Positions 1-8,500 of a stretch of DNA of 58,156 nucleotides are shown here, one piece after another (positions within the stretch are counted from its first letter, which is position 1; each line of letters begins with the position of its first letter). Origin of the DNA: Planctomycetaceae bacterium UBA4732. Its GTDB lineage: Bacteria; Planctomycetota; Planctomycetia; Gemmatales; Gemmataceae. Position numbers and translations under genes: made by a program. A model generated the notes under the pieces. It saw nothing but the letters and a program-made list of their open reading frames with translations, ran no database searches and was not told where the DNA came from. Where the stretch lies: positions 20,805-78,960 of the forward strand of contig DHJA01000217.1 of assembly GCA_002404095.1 (NCBI GenBank). Direction: 5' to 3'.

Positions 1-257
1 GAGCCGCGACCGTGAGGGAGCGGGTGAGGTTCCTGAACCTTGCCCGCGCTCTCACGGTCGCGGCGCAGGGTCGGCCGGGCGCCTAAAACCTTGGCGGATT
101 GGCGGAGAGCCATGAAGAGCCAGTAATGCCAACAACTTACGTCCCGCCAACACCTTCCGCCAACCCGCCAAATGGCGGGACGATTTGACTGCCTTCCTAT
201 AAATGCTACCATCCCTTCTGACCCTCCTCGGAACGTCAGGAAGGACGGAAGCCAACA
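1..257. repeat. Intergenic palindromes upstream of malQ (family A copy 1)
   Basis: No gene seen here. Bases 3-24 and 43-64 form a long imperfect inverted repeat whose core, GCCGCGACCGTGAG, is shared with the perfect palindrome at 38262-38321, so this is a second family A member. A second set of inverted repeats follows: 91-105 against 157-171 (one mismatch) and 141-149 against 174-182 (GTCCCGCCA / TGGCGGGAC). The malQ promoter must lie in or just after this structure, but I see no convincing -35/-10 pair. Confidence 0.7.
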
Positions 258-2366
258 ATGGATGCGACCGCGCAATATCCCCTCCGCCAGCTGGCCGACT
301 CCTACGGCGTCGAACCCGGCTACCACGACGACCTCAAACGCTGGCACGACGCCGACCCCGAATCGCTCCTGGCCGTGCTGCGCCTCCTCGGCGCCCACCT
401 GCACGGCCTCGGCGACGTGGAGGCGGCCTTGCGCGAACGCCGGCAATCGTTGTGGCGCCGGCCGCTCGAACCCATGCTAGTCGCCTGGGACGGCCGCGCC
501 CCCGGCGCCCTACTGCGACTGCCCGCGAGTGAATCGACGACGCGGATGGAGTGCCGGATCGACTACGAATCCGGCGAATCCAAAACCTGGCCCTGCACGG
601 CCAATATGTTTCACGTCGTCGAGGGCGCCGACGTGGAAGGCGTCGCCTACGAGGCCCGCCGGCTGACGCTTGCGTCGCCGCTGCCGATCGGCTGGCACAA
701 GCTGACGGTCCAGTGGAAGGGCCACAAAGCTGAATGTACCTTGCTGTCGGCGCCGACGCGCGCCTACGGCCCCGACAAGAGGATGCACACCTGGGGCGTC
801 TTCCTACCGCTGTACGCCGTGCGATCCGCGCGCGATTGGGGCACAGGCGACTTTACCGATCTCGGAAATCTCATTGATTGGGTGCAGAACCAAGGTGGCG
901 GCATCGTCGGCACGCTGCCGCTGCTGGCCGCGTACCTGGATAAGCCGCTGGAGCCGAGTCCGTACTCGCCGGCCAGCCGATTATTCTGGAACGAGCTATA
1001 CATCGACCCGCGTCAGGCGGCGGAGTTCACCGCGGCGCAAGGCGTGGTGAACGCGCGGAACTTCGCCGTTGAACGCGACGCGCTGCGGGCCGCGCCGCTA
1101 GTCGATTACAAGCGCACGGCCGCCCTAAAGAGACGGGTATTGGAGGAAATGTCTCGCGCCTTCTTCGCCAAAGCGGGGCAGCAGTTGCCGGACTTCCAGC
1201 GATTCACGGCTTCTCACTCGCGCGTCGAGGAATACGCCCGTTTCCGCGCCGTGGGCGAGAAGCGGGGCGAATCATGGTGGGCGTGGCCGGAACGCCTGCG
1301 CAACGGCCTCATCGAAGACGGCGATTACGACGAAGCGGCCAGGCGTTATCATCATTACGTGCAGTGGTTGGCGGACGCACAAGTATCGGCCCTGGCGAAG
1401 CGAGCGGGCAAGCGCGGCCCCGGCCTTTACCTCGACCTGCCGCTAGGCGTCAACCCGGACGGCTATGACGTATGGAGCGACCGCGAAGCGTTCGCCGTGG
1501 GCGCGTCGGCGGGGGCGCCGCCGGATTCGTTCTTCACACTGGGCCAAGAATGGGGCTTCCCGCCGCTGCACCCCGAAAACCTACGCAGAACCGGCTATCG
1601 CTACTTACGCGATGTCTTAAAGCATCATTTCCAGTACGCCGGCGTCCTGCGCATCGACCACCTGATGGGGCTGCACCGTTTCTATTGGGTGCCGCGCAAC
1701 TTCGGCGCCGCGAAGGGCGTTTACGTCCGTTATTCATCGGACGAGTTGTACGCGGTATTCTGCCTGGAATCGAACCGCAACCAATGTGCGTTGGTGGGCG
1801 AAGACCTCGGCACGGTGCCGCCGGAAGTGCGACCGGCGATGGCCCATCACAACATTCACCGGCTATATCTCGGCCAATTCGAGATGAAGCCGGATCGCAA
1901 CGACCCGTTCACTTGGGTGCAGGGCGGTTCGGTGGCCAGCCTCAACACGCACGACCTGCCGACGTTCGCGGCCTTCTGGAACGACGTGGACATAGCGGAT
2001 CGTCAAAGTCAGGGATTGATCGGCGACGAGGAAGCGCGGCGCGAGCGCGAGTATCGGCGCAACCTACGCGAAGTGGTGTTGGAAAAGCTGCGGCAAGAGG
2101 GGCGAATAGGCGACGACGCGGACCCGAAATGGGTATTACGGGCGTGTTTGACGCACATGGCGCAATACGGCGAGCCGTTATTCGTGGTGAGCAACCTCGA
2201 AGATTTGTGGCTGTCGAACGAGCCGCAAAACCGCCCCGGCACGACCTGGACGCAACAGCCGAACTGGCAGACGAAGGCGGCGCATCCGCTGGAGGCGCTC
2301 GATGGACTACCGGGACTGCGCGAGACGCTGCGGTCGCTGGACCAGGCGGTGCGCTCGCGGCGGTAG
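258..2366 (+). CDS. malQ: 4-alpha-glucanotransferase (amylomaltase, GH77)
   Basis: Cytoplasmic enzyme that transfers alpha-1,4-glucan segments between maltodextrins in maltodextrin and glycogen metabolism. The 702 residues fit the longer bacterial MalQ form, with an N-terminal extension of about 170 residues before the GH77 barrel. The three GH77 catalytic carboxylates are visible: the nucleophile D467 in RIDHLMGL, the acid/base E515 in VGEDLGTVPPEV, and D566 in NTHDLPTF. The start is the ATG at 258, shortly after a purine-rich GGAAGGACGGAAG stretch. It stands alone; the next gene begins 132 bases after its stop and belongs to the metal-efflux island. Family assignment is secure. Confidence 0.95.
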   Translation: MDATAQYPLRQLADSYGVEPGYHDDLKRWHDADPESLLAVLRLLGAHLHGLGDVEAALRERRQSLWRRPLEPMLVAWDGRAPGALLRLPASESTTRMECRIDYESGESKTWPCTANMFHVVEGADVEGVAYEARRLTLASPLPIGWHKLTVQWKGHKAECTLLSAPTRAYGPDKRMHTWGVFLPLYAVRSARDWGTGDFTDLGNLIDWVQNQGGGIVGTLPLLAAYLDKPLEPSPYSPASRLFWNELYIDPRQAAEFTAAQGVVNARNFAVERDALRAAPLVDYKRTAALKRRVLEEMSRAFFAKAGQQLPDFQRFTASHSRVEEYARFRAVGEKRGESWWAWPERLRNGLIEDGDYDEAARRYHHYVQWLADAQVSALAKRAGKRGPGLYLDLPLGVNPDGYDVWSDREAFAVGASAGAPPDSFFTLGQEWGFPPLHPENLRRTGYRYLRDVLKHHFQYAGVLRIDHLMGLHRFYWVPRNFGAAKGVYVRYSSDELYAVFCLESNRNQCALVGEDLGTVPPEVRPAMAHHNIHRLYLGQFEMKPDRNDPFTWVQGGSVASLNTHDLPTFAAFWNDVDIADRQSQGLIGDEEARREREYRRNLREVVLEKLRQEGRIGDDADPKWVLRACLTHMAQYGEPLFVVSNLEDLWLSNEPQNRPGTTWTQQPNWQTKAAHPLEALDGLPGLRETLRSLDQAVRSRR

Positions 2367-2439
2367 GACGGCCAAACTCGACGCATGCCCATGAAGGCAT
2401 ACGCCAAAACATTGATCGCCGTTGCACAAAACGGCCGAT

Positions 2440-2460
2440 AAAGTTAAAGTACAATACAGT
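2440..2460 (+). promoter_or_regulatory. Possible -10 region upstream of the metal-efflux island
   Basis: An AT-rich stretch in a GC-rich background carries TACAAT at 2450-2455, about 45 bases before the TTG start of the Cys-rich protein. No -35 with proper spacing is visible (TTGCAC is 22 bases upstream, too far), so this is only a candidate promoter for the metal-efflux genes. Confidence 0.25.
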
Positions 2461-2498
2461 TAGTCGGTTACCTAGCTTCTGCCGGTTCGGAGTTTTCT

Positions 2499-2903
2499 TT
2501 GGCGATACGACGGAATTGGCTGCGATTGATCGCGTTGGTCGGCTTGGGGGCGTTCCTCGCCAACACGCCTGCCGCCGCGCGTCTTTTCACCGTCATTCTG
2601 ATCGGCAACGAAAGCCGGCCGCATGTTTGCGACGAGCAGCATTCCCCGGCGGCGGAGACCCTGCCCGAACATGGCCGCGCTCCTTGCTGCCCCGGCTGCC
2701 CTGACTGCCCCAAGAGTCCATTCGCCCCGAAGTGTCCGTGCCCCGGCGGTTGCGCCCTGTGCAACGTCGCCAAGGTTCCCTGTCACATCCCGTCCTATGA
2801 TTTCACCTGCGCCGCCGCCTGCCAAGAGGCCGGCCTCCCGGAACTCACCTCTTTCTACACCCCTCCCGCCGCCGGACGTTTGATCCGCCCGCCCCGCGTT
2901 TGA
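2499..2903 (+). CDS. Small secreted Cys-rich protein of the metal-efflux island
   Basis: I do not recognise a named family. The 134-residue product starts at TTG 2499 with a basic N-terminus and a hydrophobic stretch (residues 8-27) that looks like a signal peptide ending near TPAAA. The mature part has 12 cysteines at 44, 63, 64, 67, 70, 79, 81, 85, 88, 95, 104 and 108, several in CxxC or CC pairs alternating with prolines (CCPGCPDC, CPCPGGCALC). The Cys clusters suggest metal or thiol chemistry outside the cytoplasm, and the position directly before an RND metal-efflux adaptor supports a metal role. Function is inferred from composition and context. Confidence 0.6.
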   Translation: MAIRRNWLRLIALVGLGAFLANTPAAARLFTVILIGNESRPHVCDEQHSPAAETLPEHGRAPCCPGCPDCPKSPFAPKCPCPGGCALCNVAKVPCHIPSYDFTCAAACQEAGLPELTSFYTPPAAGRLIRPPRV

Positions 2904-3007
2904 AACGTCTCTCGCCAAAAAGTTAGTCTCACGACTTTCGTACTGTCAACCATTCCTTTTCGTCGCCTGACGTGGACCGTCTCCTGGCGGGACGGTTCGG
3001 CCTACAG

Positions 3008-3025
3008 CGCGCCCTTTGGGGCGCG
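3008..3025 (+). other. Hairpin just before the adaptor ribosome binding site
   Basis: CGCGCCC (3008-3014) pairs with GGGCGCG (3019-3025) around a TTTG loop. It ends a few bases before the GGAGGG that serves the ATG at 3040, so it could affect translation or be an attenuator remnant. No T-tract follows. Confidence 0.4.
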
Positions 3026-3039
3026 AACGGAGGGTTTCC

Positions 3040-4629
3040 ATGAATAAAAATGTAAGCAAACGCGCGCCCGCGGTCCTGGTCTGGTTCGGCCGTGTCGTAC
3101 CCAACCTACTCGTCCTCGCCGGCCTGGCGGCTTTCGCCTGGTGGGGCCATGAGACCGGCTGGAAGCTGCCCAAGTTCGCCGCACTGGCCGGGGCCGGGCC
3201 GGAAAAGGAGGCGAAATGGTGCGACGACCATAACGTCCAGGAATCCTTGTGCGTCGAGTGCAACCCGACGCTTTACCCTAAACCGAAGTCCTTCGGCTGG
3301 TGCGCCGAACACGGGGTCATGGACTGCCCCTTGCACCACCCGGAGGTCGCCCAACTCTCGTACCCGCCCGTCGTCGCGCCGGCCGACCTCGAACGGGCGC
3401 GGCGGGGACTGGAGTTCACCGACCGCCCCGAAAATAGCCAGGAGAGCAAGATTAACGAGCGCCGCGTCCAGTTCGCCTCGGACGAAGCCTTCGATAAGGC
3501 CGGCGTGGACGTGCGGCCCGCCCGCCGGGAAGCCGTGGTCGAGTCCGTCCCTGCCAACGGCGAAATTGTTTACGACGAGACGCGGGTCGCCCGCCTGTCG
3601 GCGCGGCTGCCCGGAACCCTGTGGTGGCTGGGAAAGACGGTGGGCCAGCGCGTCGCCCGAGGGGAAGTTCTAGCCTTGGTGGACGCCGCCGAGGTGGGCA
3701 AGGCCAAGGCCGATTTGCTCCAGGCGCTGGCCGAAGCGGACCTTAAAGGCAAGACCCTGGAACGGCTGCGGCCCCTCGCGGGTCAGGCGGTCGCCGGCTC
3801 GCAGTTTCTGGACGCGGAGGCCGCCCTACGCGAGGCCCAGATTCACCGGGCGACCGCTCAGCACGCCCTGGTCAACCTAGGTCTCCCGATCCGGCCCGAG
3901 GATCTGAAGGGTCTGAGCGACGATGAAGCCGCTCGCCGCGTCCAGTTTCTCGGTATTCCCGACTCCTTGACGAAGGCCCTCGACCCCCGGACCACGACGG
4001 CGAACCTATTGCCGGTGACGGCCCCGCTTGACGGCGTCGTGGTCACGCGGCAGGCGGCCGCCGGCGAGGTGGTCGATTCGTCCAGGGTCCTATTCATGGT
4101 GGCCGACGTGAGCCAGATGTGGGCCACGCTCGACCTCCGCGTCGAGGACGCCCGCCTCGTCGCGCTGGAACAGAAGGTCCGCTTCCGGCCTGACGGCCGG
4201 CAGGGCAAGGAGGATCTGATCGGCAAGGTCGCCTGGGTGAGTACGGGTGTGGACGAGAAGACGCGGACGGTCAAAGTCCGTGTCGAACTTCCCAACCCCA
4301 AGGGTGAGCTGCGCGACAGCACCTTCGGGACGGGACGGGTAATTCTACGGGAGGAGAAGGACGCTTTGGTCGTGCCCACCGAGGCCGTCCACCTAGTGGG
4401 CGACTGCACCGTCGTCTTCGTCCGCGACAAGGACTTCTTGCAGAAAGGCGCGCTCAAGTTGTTTTACGTCCGCGAAGTGCGGCCGGGGGCCAAAAGCGAG
4501 AACGGCCAGTTGACCGAGATCATTGTCGGCCTGCTGCCGGGCGAGGTGGTCGCCACGAAAGGCAGCGATGTGCTGCGGGCGCAACTGATGAAGGACAGTC
4601 TTGGGGAAGGGTGCTGCTGCGGCAAGTAA
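3040..4629 (+). CDS. RND efflux periplasmic adaptor (CzcB/CusB type) with N-terminal Cys/His motif
   Basis: Membrane-fusion subunit linking the inner-membrane RND pump to the outer-membrane channel for metal export. I chose ATG 3040 (529 residues) because GGAGGG lies 5 bases upstream. A membrane anchor spans about residues 15-36. Residues 60-100 form an unusual Cys/His segment: WCDDH at 60-64, CVEC at 71-74, WCAEH at 87-91, C96 and H99-H100. The HlyD-like core begins near 145, with a helical hairpin at about 210-290 and beta-barrel domains to about 510; the protein ends in GCCCGK. The same WCxEH...CxxC motif recurs in the lipoprotein at 8022, so both probably handle the same metal. Metal identity cannot be read from sequence. 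Confidence 0.9.
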   Translation: MNKNVSKRAPAVLVWFGRVVPNLLVLAGLAAFAWWGHETGWKLPKFAALAGAGPEKEAKWCDDHNVQESLCVECNPTLYPKPKSFGWCAEHGVMDCPLHHPEVAQLSYPPVVAPADLERARRGLEFTDRPENSQESKINERRVQFASDEAFDKAGVDVRPARREAVVESVPANGEIVYDETRVARLSARLPGTLWWLGKTVGQRVARGEVLALVDAAEVGKAKADLLQALAEADLKGKTLERLRPLAGQAVAGSQFLDAEAALREAQIHRATAQHALVNLGLPIRPEDLKGLSDDEAARRVQFLGIPDSLTKALDPRTTTANLLPVTAPLDGVVVTRQAAAGEVVDSSRVLFMVADVSQMWATLDLRVEDARLVALEQKVRFRPDGRQGKEDLIGKVAWVSTGVDEKTRTVKVRVELPNPKGELRDSTFGTGRVILREEKDALVVPTEAVHLVGDCTVVFVRDKDFLQKGALKLFYVREVRPGAKSENGQLTEIIVGLLPGEVVATKGSDVLRAQLMKDSLGEGCCCGK

Positions 4630-4692
4630 CGGCTCGGCCCGATCAGATGAATTTCTTAGCATCAACGAGTCCCCTTGCGAGGAGGTTTTCCC

Positions 4693-7600
4693 TTGCTCAA
4701 CTGGGTAATTGACTTCTCCCTGCGTCACCGCTTCTTCGTTCTCTTGGGCGTGGCGGCGGTCGCGGCGGTCGGCGTCTTCTCCCTGTTCAATCTGAACATC
4801 GACGCCTTCCCCGACACCACGCCCGTCATGGTGCAGATCAACACTGTGGTGCCAGCTCTGGGACCGGAGGAGGCGGAGCGGCAGATCACTATCCCCATTG
4901 AGCAGGCGTTGGGCGGAATGCCGCGCCTTGAGGGGATGCGCTCCATTTCCAAGTTCGGCCTCTCCCAGGTGGTCGTGACATTCGAGGACGGCACGGACAT
5001 CTATTTCGCACGGCAGGTGGTGAACGAGCGGCTGCTCTCGGTGGAATTGCCCCAGGGGTCGCCGCGCCCCGAACTCGGCCCGGTGTCCACTGGCCTGGGA
5101 GAGGTCATCAACTACATGGTGACGGGCAAGGGCGACGACGTGACCTCCTTGCGCACTATCCACGACTGGGTCATCAAGCCCAAGCTGCGGACGGCGAAGG
5201 GGACGGCCGAGGTCAACAGTTGGGGCGGCTTCGAGAAGCAGTACCAGGTCCGCCTCGACCCGACGCGCCTGGTCAAGTACGGACTGACGTTTGACGAAGT
5301 GGTCGCGGCCGTGCAGAAGAACAACCTGAACGTCGGAGGCGGCAGCATCCGTCAGGCCGACGGGATGCTCCTTGTCCAGGGCGTCGGCCGAACGGGGACC
5401 ATCGACGAGATCAAGAACGTCGCCGTGGCCGCCAAGGACGGCGTGCCGGTTCGCGTGGGCGACTTGGGCGACGTACAGATCGGCCACGAAATCCGCCGCG
5501 GCGCGGTGACGTTCGACGGCAAGGGCGAAGCCGTGATGGGCCTGGGCTTCATGCTCATGGGTGAGAACAGTCACGAAGTGACTTGGAACCTGAAGAACAA
5601 GCTGGAGGAGATCAAGACGACGCTGCCGCCCGGCGTCAAGGTGCAGCCGGTCTATGATCGAACCGAGTTGGTGGATTTCGTCATCGACACAGTGCGGGTG
5701 AACCTCCTGGAAGGCGGCCTTTTCGTCATCGCCGTCCTCTTCCTGTTCCTGGGCAACCTGCGGGCGTCCCTTATCGTGGCCGCCGCCATCCCGCTGTCCA
5801 TGCTCTTTGCCTTCATGGGCATGTACCGCTTCGGCATCGCCGCCAGCCTGCTGAGTCTGGGGGCCATCGACTTCGGCATGGTGGTCGATTCCTCCGTGGT
5901 CATGGTCGAAAACTGCGTGCGCTGTCTGGCCCACTCACCGGGGCGCGACCCCCTCCAGGTCGTCCGCGAAGCGGCCGTCGAGGTGCGCAAGCCGACCATG
6001 TTCGGCGAACTCATCATTATGATCGTCTACCTGCCGATCCTGACGCTGGAGGGCGTCGAGGGAAAGATGTTCCGTCCGATGGCTCTGACGGTCATCTTCG
6101 CCCTGGCCGGCTCGATGCTGTTGTCGCTGACGCTCATGCCGGTGCTGGCAAGCCTGGTGCTGCCCCAAGGCCGCAAAAAGCCGTCGCCCTGGTGGGCGCG
6201 GCTGGCCCGCCGGGCCGGCGCCGTCGTTGTATTAAGCGCGCTGGCCGTGGGGGTTTACGCCGTGAGCCGGTCGCCCGTACTCGCGGGGGGTTCGCTACTC
6301 GTTCTCACCGGCCTATGGCTGGCGGCCGACGAAGGGGAGCGCGAGCCGTTCCTGATGCGCGTGGTCAAACTGGCTTATACACCGCTACTGAAGGCAATCA
6401 TGCGCTTTAAGTTCGCCGTGGTCGCCTTCGCCGCCTGCGTCCTGGTGACGGCGTTCGTATTCATCGCCCCGAACCTTGGTTCTGAGTTTGTGCCCAAGCT
6501 GTCCGAAGGGGCCGTCTGCATCAACATCACACGCCTCGCGGGGACCGATCTGGACCAGGCCGTCCGCTACAACACGCGGATGGAAAAGGCCGTGCTGGCG
6601 GCGTTCCCCGACGAGGTCGAGCACGTCTGGAGCCGAGCCGGGACCGCCGAGGTGGCGACCGACCCGATGGGCGTGGAATTGACCGACTTCTTCATCACCT
6701 TGAAGCCCCGCGAGCAATGGAAGAAGGCCGCTACACAGGACGAACTGACGGAACTGATTGAAAAGGAAGTCCACGACCTACCCGGCCAGCACCTGTCCTT
6801 CACGCAGCCCATCGCCATGCGCCTCGACGAGATGGTCTCGGGCGTCAAGGCTCAGGTGGCGGTCAAGGTCTTTGGCGACGATTTGGACGAACTGAAGAAG
6901 AAGGCCGACGCTGTCGCGGAAGTACTCCAGTCGATCAAAGGCAACGCCGACGTGAGCGCCGAACAGATCACGGGCCAGCCGATGCTGCGCGTGGCGGTCA
7001 GACAGGACGAGATCGCCCGTTACGGCGTTTCCGCCAAGGCGGTGCTGGACCTGGTGGAGTCGGTCGGCAGCGTCAAGCTGGGCGAGGTCATGGAGGGCCA
7101 GCTCCGCTTCCCGCTGGTGATCCGCCTGCCGGAGAAGGACCGGGCCACCCCGGAGTCCATCGGCGCGCTGCTGGTGGCCACTCCGGCGGGCGAACGCATC
7201 CCCCTGTCAAGGCTGGCGGACCTGACGGTGGAGACGGGGCCGTCCACGATCACGCGCGAGTGGGGCCAACGGCGGGCCACCGTCACATGCAACATCAAAG
7301 GCCGGGACATGGGTGGCTTCGTCGCCGAGGCCCAGCGGAAGGTGGCCCAAAAGGTGCCGCTGCCGTCGGGGGGGCGATACCACATTGGGTGGGGCGGCCA
7401 GTTCGAGAGTCTGCAACGCGCCCGTACTCGCCTCCTGATCGTCGTGCCGCTGGCCATCGTGCTGGTCTTTGGACTGCTGTACCTGACGTATAACAACGTC
7501 GCGGACGCTCTGCGCGTTTTAACCGGCGTGCCCTTCGCGTGGGTGGGCGGCGTCGTCGCCCTGTGGCTGCGGGGCATGCCGTTCTCCATCTCGGCGGGTG

Positions 7601-7983
7601 TCGGATTCATCGCCCTGTCGGGGGTCGCGGTGCTGGGGGACATGATCCTGGTGTCCTACATTCGCCAACTCCGCGACAAGGGGCTGCCGCTTGAGGAGGC
7701 GGTCGAGCAAGCCGCCCAGACGCGCTTGCGGCCGGTGCTTATGACGACGCTGGTGGCCTGCCTCGGCTTCGTGCCGATGGCCCTTTCCACCGGCATGGGG
7801 TCGGAGGTCCAACGGCCCCTGGCGACCGTGGTAATCGGCGGCGTCCTGTCCGCGATGGTAATGTCACTGCTGGTGCTCCGCGTCCTGTACGTCCTGTTCA
7901 AGGCTCCCGGGACGACGGAAGCCGCGAAACCGCAAGGGCGCACGGAGCAAATCGAAACCGGAGAAAGGGTAGTTTCCGTGTGA
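4693..7983 (+). CDS. Heavy-metal RND efflux pump, CzcA/CusA type
   Basis: Inner-membrane proton-driven trimeric pump moving metal ions from periplasm or cytoplasm to the TolC-like channel. Start taken at TTG 4693, because GGAGG at 4681-4685 is well placed; that gives 1,096 residues, usual for HME-RND pumps. The first transmembrane helix is followed by NIDAFPDTTPV, typical of the family. The central motif reads DFGMVVDSS: D393, D399 and E406 keep the spacing of the CzcA proton-relay acids, but SS replaces the usual GA after the second Asp. A basic insertion with extra hydrophobic segments lies near residues 495-550. It shares an operon with adaptor, lipoprotein and channel. Family certain; substrate (Zn/Co/Cd or Cu/Ag) not. 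Confidence 0.95.
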   Translation: MLNWVIDFSLRHRFFVLLGVAAVAAVGVFSLFNLNIDAFPDTTPVMVQINTVVPALGPEEAERQITIPIEQALGGMPRLEGMRSISKFGLSQVVVTFEDGTDIYFARQVVNERLLSVELPQGSPRPELGPVSTGLGEVINYMVTGKGDDVTSLRTIHDWVIKPKLRTAKGTAEVNSWGGFEKQYQVRLDPTRLVKYGLTFDEVVAAVQKNNLNVGGGSIRQADGMLLVQGVGRTGTIDEIKNVAVAAKDGVPVRVGDLGDVQIGHEIRRGAVTFDGKGEAVMGLGFMLMGENSHEVTWNLKNKLEEIKTTLPPGVKVQPVYDRTELVDFVIDTVRVNLLEGGLFVIAVLFLFLGNLRASLIVAAAIPLSMLFAFMGMYRFGIAASLLSLGAIDFGMVVDSSVVMVENCVRCLAHSPGRDPLQVVREAAVEVRKPTMFGELIIMIVYLPILTLEGVEGKMFRPMALTVIFALAGSMLLSLTLMPVLASLVLPQGRKKPSPWWARLARRAGAVVVLSALAVGVYAVSRSPVLAGGSLLVLTGLWLAADEGEREPFLMRVVKLAYTPLLKAIMRFKFAVVAFAACVLVTAFVFIAPNLGSEFVPKLSEGAVCINITRLAGTDLDQAVRYNTRMEKAVLAAFPDEVEHVWSRAGTAEVATDPMGVELTDFFITLKPREQWKKAATQDELTELIEKEVHDLPGQHLSFTQPIAMRLDEMVSGVKAQVAVKVFGDDLDELKKKADAVAEVLQSIKGNADVSAEQITGQPMLRVAVRQDEIARYGVSAKAVLDLVESVGSVKLGEVMEGQLRFPLVIRLPEKDRATPESIGALLVATPAGERIPLSRLADLTVETGPSTITREWGQRRATVTCNIKGRDMGGFVAEAQRKVAQKVPLPSGGRYHIGWGGQFESLQRARTRLLIVVPLAIVLVFGLLYLTYNNVADALRVLTGVPFAWVGGVVALWLRGMPFSISAGVGFIALSGVAVLGDMILVSYIRQLRDKGLPLEEAVEQAAQTRLRPVLMTTLVACLGFVPMALSTGMGSEVQRPLATVVIGGVLSAMVMSLLVLRVLYVLFKAPGTTEAAKPQGRTEQIETGERVVSV

Positions 7984-8021
7984 AGGGGTTGAAGGGTTTT
8001 TACCGAAGAAAGGATTACGCC

Positions 8022-8414
8022 ATGATGTGGAATCGATGGATCGCGAGCGTCTTGCCGGCGTTGCTCGCCGCCTTCGTCTTGGCGGGGGTTGGCTGCGACA
8101 AGAGGGAAGACAAGACGGCCCAGGCCACCGACAAGCCGGCCGCCGACAAGGCGGAGGCCGAGGGCCACGGCTGGTGGTGCGCCGAACACGGGATGCCGGA
8201 GGCGGAGTGCGCCCAATGCAACCCGAAGCTGGCCGCCAAGCTCAAGAAGGAAGGCGACTGGTGCAAGGAGCATAACCGGCCTGAGTCGCAGTGCATCCCC
8301 TGCCACCCCGAACTCAAAGAGAAGTTCGCGGCCGAGTACCGGGCCAAGTACGGCAAGGAGCCGCCCCCGATGACCGAGGAATCCACGGACGACTCAGGCA
8401 AGGGTAAGAAATGA
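8022..8414 (+). CDS. Cys/His-rich lipoprotein with duplicated WCxEH-CxxC motif
   Basis: Probable envelope lipoprotein of 130 residues. ATG 8022 is preceded by a GAAAGGA-type site; an alternative GTG at 7980 overlaps the pump stop. A hydrophobic signal ends in LAGVGC, an imperfect lipobox, with C25 as the likely lipidated residue. The mature protein holds two copies of one motif: WCAEH (52-56) with CAQC (63-66), then WCKEH (80-84) with CIPC (91-94). The adaptor encoded at 3040 carries the same motif. A metal chaperone or buffer passing ions to the pump is a reasonable inference. The last codons overlap the upstream extension of the next frame. Confidence 0.75.
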   Translation: MMWNRWIASVLPALLAAFVLAGVGCDKREDKTAQATDKPAADKAEAEGHGWWCAEHGMPEAECAQCNPKLAAKLKKEGDWCKEHNRPESQCIPCHPELKEKFAAEYRAKYGKEPPPMTEESTDDSGKGKK

Positions 8415-8425
8415 TGCTCGCCGCC

Positions 8426-8461
8426 AGCCGGCCCCTCGCCAGCAAAGCGCTGGGGCCGGCT
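8426..8461 (+). other. Intercistronic hairpin before the outer-membrane channel gene
   Basis: AGCCGGCCCC (8426-8435) pairs perfectly with GGGGCCGGCT (8452-8461) around a 16-base loop. It lies in the 86-base gap between the lipoprotein stop and the ATG at 8501, without a T-tract, so an mRNA-processing or stability element is more likely than a terminator. Confidence 0.5.
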
Positions 8462-8500
8462 GACCCGCGGCTCGCCGGCTCATGGACGAAAGGAAAAGCG

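Noticed and set aside
1472..2704. Plus-strand open frame spanning the malQ end and the Cys-rich gene
   Set aside because: Out of frame with malQ, rich in Arg and Gly, and without family resemblance.
4393..5934. Long minus-strand open frame opposite the czcA-type gene
   Set aside because: It is antisense to an unambiguous RND pump, has His/Asp-rich composition typical of a shadow of a GC-rich gene and matches no family.
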